Positions 62,693 to 64,000 of a DNA stretch of 64,000 bases are shown here, piece by piece. How positions within the stretch are numbered: position 1 is the first letter of the stretch; every line of letters begins with the position of its first letter. The notes under the pieces were generated by a model. It ran no database searches and was not told the DNA's origin. It was given only the letters and a program-made list of their open reading frames with translations. Position numbers and translations under genes: made by a program. The DNA is from Streptomyces shenzhenensis (lineage in GTDB: Bacteria > Actinomycetota > Actinomycetes > Streptomycetales > Streptomycetaceae): assembly GCF_021462265.1 (NCBI RefSeq), contig NZ_JAJONF010000008.1, positions 62,001 to 126,000 of the forward strand. The letters are read 5' to 3'.

Positions 62693-62772
62693 CGGGGCCA
62701 GATGCTATCCGGCCTTGATGAGACTCCTTCTTACCGGCTCGTCCGCCTGCGGCGTGCGGCCGGCACGCGAGA

Positions 62773-63123
62773 TCAGCTCTCGCGCTTCTCCTTGATCTTC
62801 GCGGCCTTACCGCGCAGGTCGCGCAGGTAGTAGAGCTTGGCGCGACGCACGTCACCGCGGGTGACGAGCTCGATCTTCTCGACGATCGGGGTGTGCACCG
62901 GGAAGGTGCGCTCGACGCCGACGGAGAAGGAGACCTTGCGGACCGTGAAGGTCTCGCGGACACCGCTGCCCTGGCGGCGGATCACAACGCCCTTGAACTG
63001 CTGCACACGGGAGCGGTTGCCCTCGATGACGCGGACGTGGACGTTGACGGTGTCACCCGGGCGGAAGGCCGGGACGTCGCTGCGCAGCGACGCGGCGTCG
63101 ACGGTGTCGAGCAGGTGAGACAT
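62773..63123 (-). CDS. rplS: 50S ribosomal protein L19
   Basis: 116 residues. The L19 core is complete: [46 protein letters not shown] and [18 protein letters not shown]. The ATG at 63123 gives [13 protein letters not shown], the usual start. It lies after trmD, as in most bacteria. Confidence 0.97.
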   Translation of the reverse strand: MSHLLDTVDAASLRSDVPAFRPGDTVNVHVRVIEGNRSRVQQFKGVVIRRQGSGVRETFTVRKVSFSVGVERTFPVHTPIVEKIELVTRGDVRRAKLYYLRDLRGKAAKIKEKRES

Positions 63124-63259
63124 TTCGTCTGCTTTCCTCGCTGATGCCACAGGTCATCAACGGAAACTAGGTGTTCCATGGGGTCTGCCGCGCGGGTCGG
63201 GGCGGGCGTCGTCTCCCCCTGTGGCAGGGGCGCACACCGGACGGACGCACAGCAGCGGC

Positions 63260-64000
63260 CTATTCTTCCACGCCCTGTGGCCTGCGCCAAAATCGGCCGT
63301 GGGGTTCGCCCTCCGGGTCCGGGGCCCAGCCCAGGATGGAGAGCATCTCGCGGTCCTTCTTGTCGAACGCCTTGGGGTCGCACCGCTCGATCAGGTCGGG
63401 CCGGTGGGCGGTGGTCCGCTTCAGGGCCTCGTCGCGGCGCCAGCGGGCGATCTTGCCGTGGTGGCCGCTGAGCAGCACGTCGGGGATGTCCCGGCCGCGC
63501 CAGACGGGCGGCTTGGTGTAGACGGGGCCTTCCAGGAGGTTCGCCATCGCGCCGGGCGCGAAGGAGTCGTCGCGGTGCGACTCGGCGTTGCCGAGGACAC
63601 CGGGCAGCAGCCGCGCCACGGCCTCGGTGATCACCAGGACCGCCGCCTCGCCGCCGGCGAGGACGTAGTCGCCGATGGACACCTCGTAGACCGGCATCCG
63701 GGTGGCGTACTCGTCCATGACGCGCCGGTCGATGCCCTCGTAGCGGGCCGGGGCGAAGATCAGCCAGGGCCGCTCGGAGAGTTCCACGGCGAGTTCCTGG
63801 GTGAAGGGGCGGCCGCTCGGGGTGGGCACGATGAGCGCGGGGGCGCGCGCGCCGGTCTCGTAGCCGTCGGCGAGGACGGTGTCGAGGGCGTCGCCCCAGG
63901 GCTCGGTCTTCATGACCATGCCGGGCCCGCCGCCGTACGGGGTGTCGTCGACCGTGTTGTGCCGGTCGTACGTCCAGCCGCGCAGATCGTGCACCTGGAC
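63260..64000 (-). CDS. trmD: tRNA (guanine37-N1)-methyltransferase, 5' end outside window
   Basis: The last 246 residues of TrmD. The SPOUT knot is visible: DDTPYGGGPGMVMK, FAPARYEGIDRRVMDEY and SIGDYVLAGGEAAVLVITEAVARLLPGVLGN. It methylates G37 next to the anticodon to prevent frameshifting. The start codon is beyond the window edge. Confidence 0.96.
   Translation of the reverse strand, partial: VQVHDLRGWTYDRHNTVDDTPYGGGPGMVMKTEPWGDALDTVLADGYETGARAPALIVPTPSGRPFTQELAVELSERPWLIFAPARYEGIDRRVMDEYATRMPVYEVSIGDYVLAGGEAAVLVITEAVARLLPGVLGNAESHRDDSFAPGAMANLLEGPVYTKPPVWRGRDIPDVLLSGHHGKIARWRRDEALKRTTAHRPDLIERCDPKAFDKKDREMLSILGWAPDPEGEPHGRFWRRPQGVEE

Overview
This window comes from the chromosome core of a Streptomyces species. 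GC content is very high, so most reading frames are open and overlap real genes as shadows. It contains the sporulation sigma factor WhiG, four tandem type I signal peptidases (sipWXYZ) and an LAETG sortase substrate. From memory, the gene order matches the S. coelicolor region that carries whiG, rpsB-tsf-pyrH-frr and the sip genes (about SCO5594 to SCO5679), in reverse orientation. No tRNA, rRNA, CRISPR array, intact IS element or prophage was seen.

Left part (1-22.6 kb). A GH3 glycosidase cut by the window edge converges on an aldehyde dehydrogenase, followed by a PucR-type regulator, a membrane-anchored VirD4/HerA-like ATPase, gabT and a PAP2 phosphatase. Next is a tightly packed minus-strand operon at 17452-10285: aldehyde dehydrogenase, potD, potA, potB, potC and a gamma-glutamylputrescine-oxidase-like flavoenzyme. 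Together these genes outline putrescine uptake, oxidation to GABA, transamination, and oxidation to succinate. A NADAR protein, a DUF4190 membrane protein, adenosine deaminase, a GDPD and a secreted serine hydrolase follow.

Middle (22.8-41.8 kb). This part has an orphan degenerate response regulator behind a 23-bp palindrome, an NAD-malic enzyme, a SufR-like regulator with a DUF3291 protein, an IolE-like enzyme and an SDR. A small qor-hxlR islet lies between near-identical direct repeats. A second polyamine block follows: an orphan PotD-like lipoprotein, an aldehyde dehydrogenase, and a divergent Lrp regulator with a class III aminotransferase. After it come a two-gene ABC exporter, a VOC protein, a LOG-like protein and the LAETG surface protein.

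Right part (41.8-64 kb), almost all on the minus strand. A thiamine ABC transporter (thiB-thiP-thiQ) sits behind a clear TPP riboswitch. It is followed by rlmN and the essential gene run rpsB, tsf, pyrH, frr, cdsA. Beyond an M23-like protein and a TetR regulator lie whiG, dprA, comM, yraN, a DUF2469 gene, a nudix gene, sipZ, sipY, sipX, sipW, rplS and the 3' part of trmD.

The least ordinary features are: the repeat-flanked islet at 29.4-31.9 kb; long palindromes upstream of the polyamine operon and the orphan regulator; a dispersed repeat read in frame inside an ABC permease; the riboswitch followed by a hairpin over the thiB ribosome site; and a sipX frame that runs 164 bp into sipY. All functional calls rest on reading the sequence and family knowledge. 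No database search was run.
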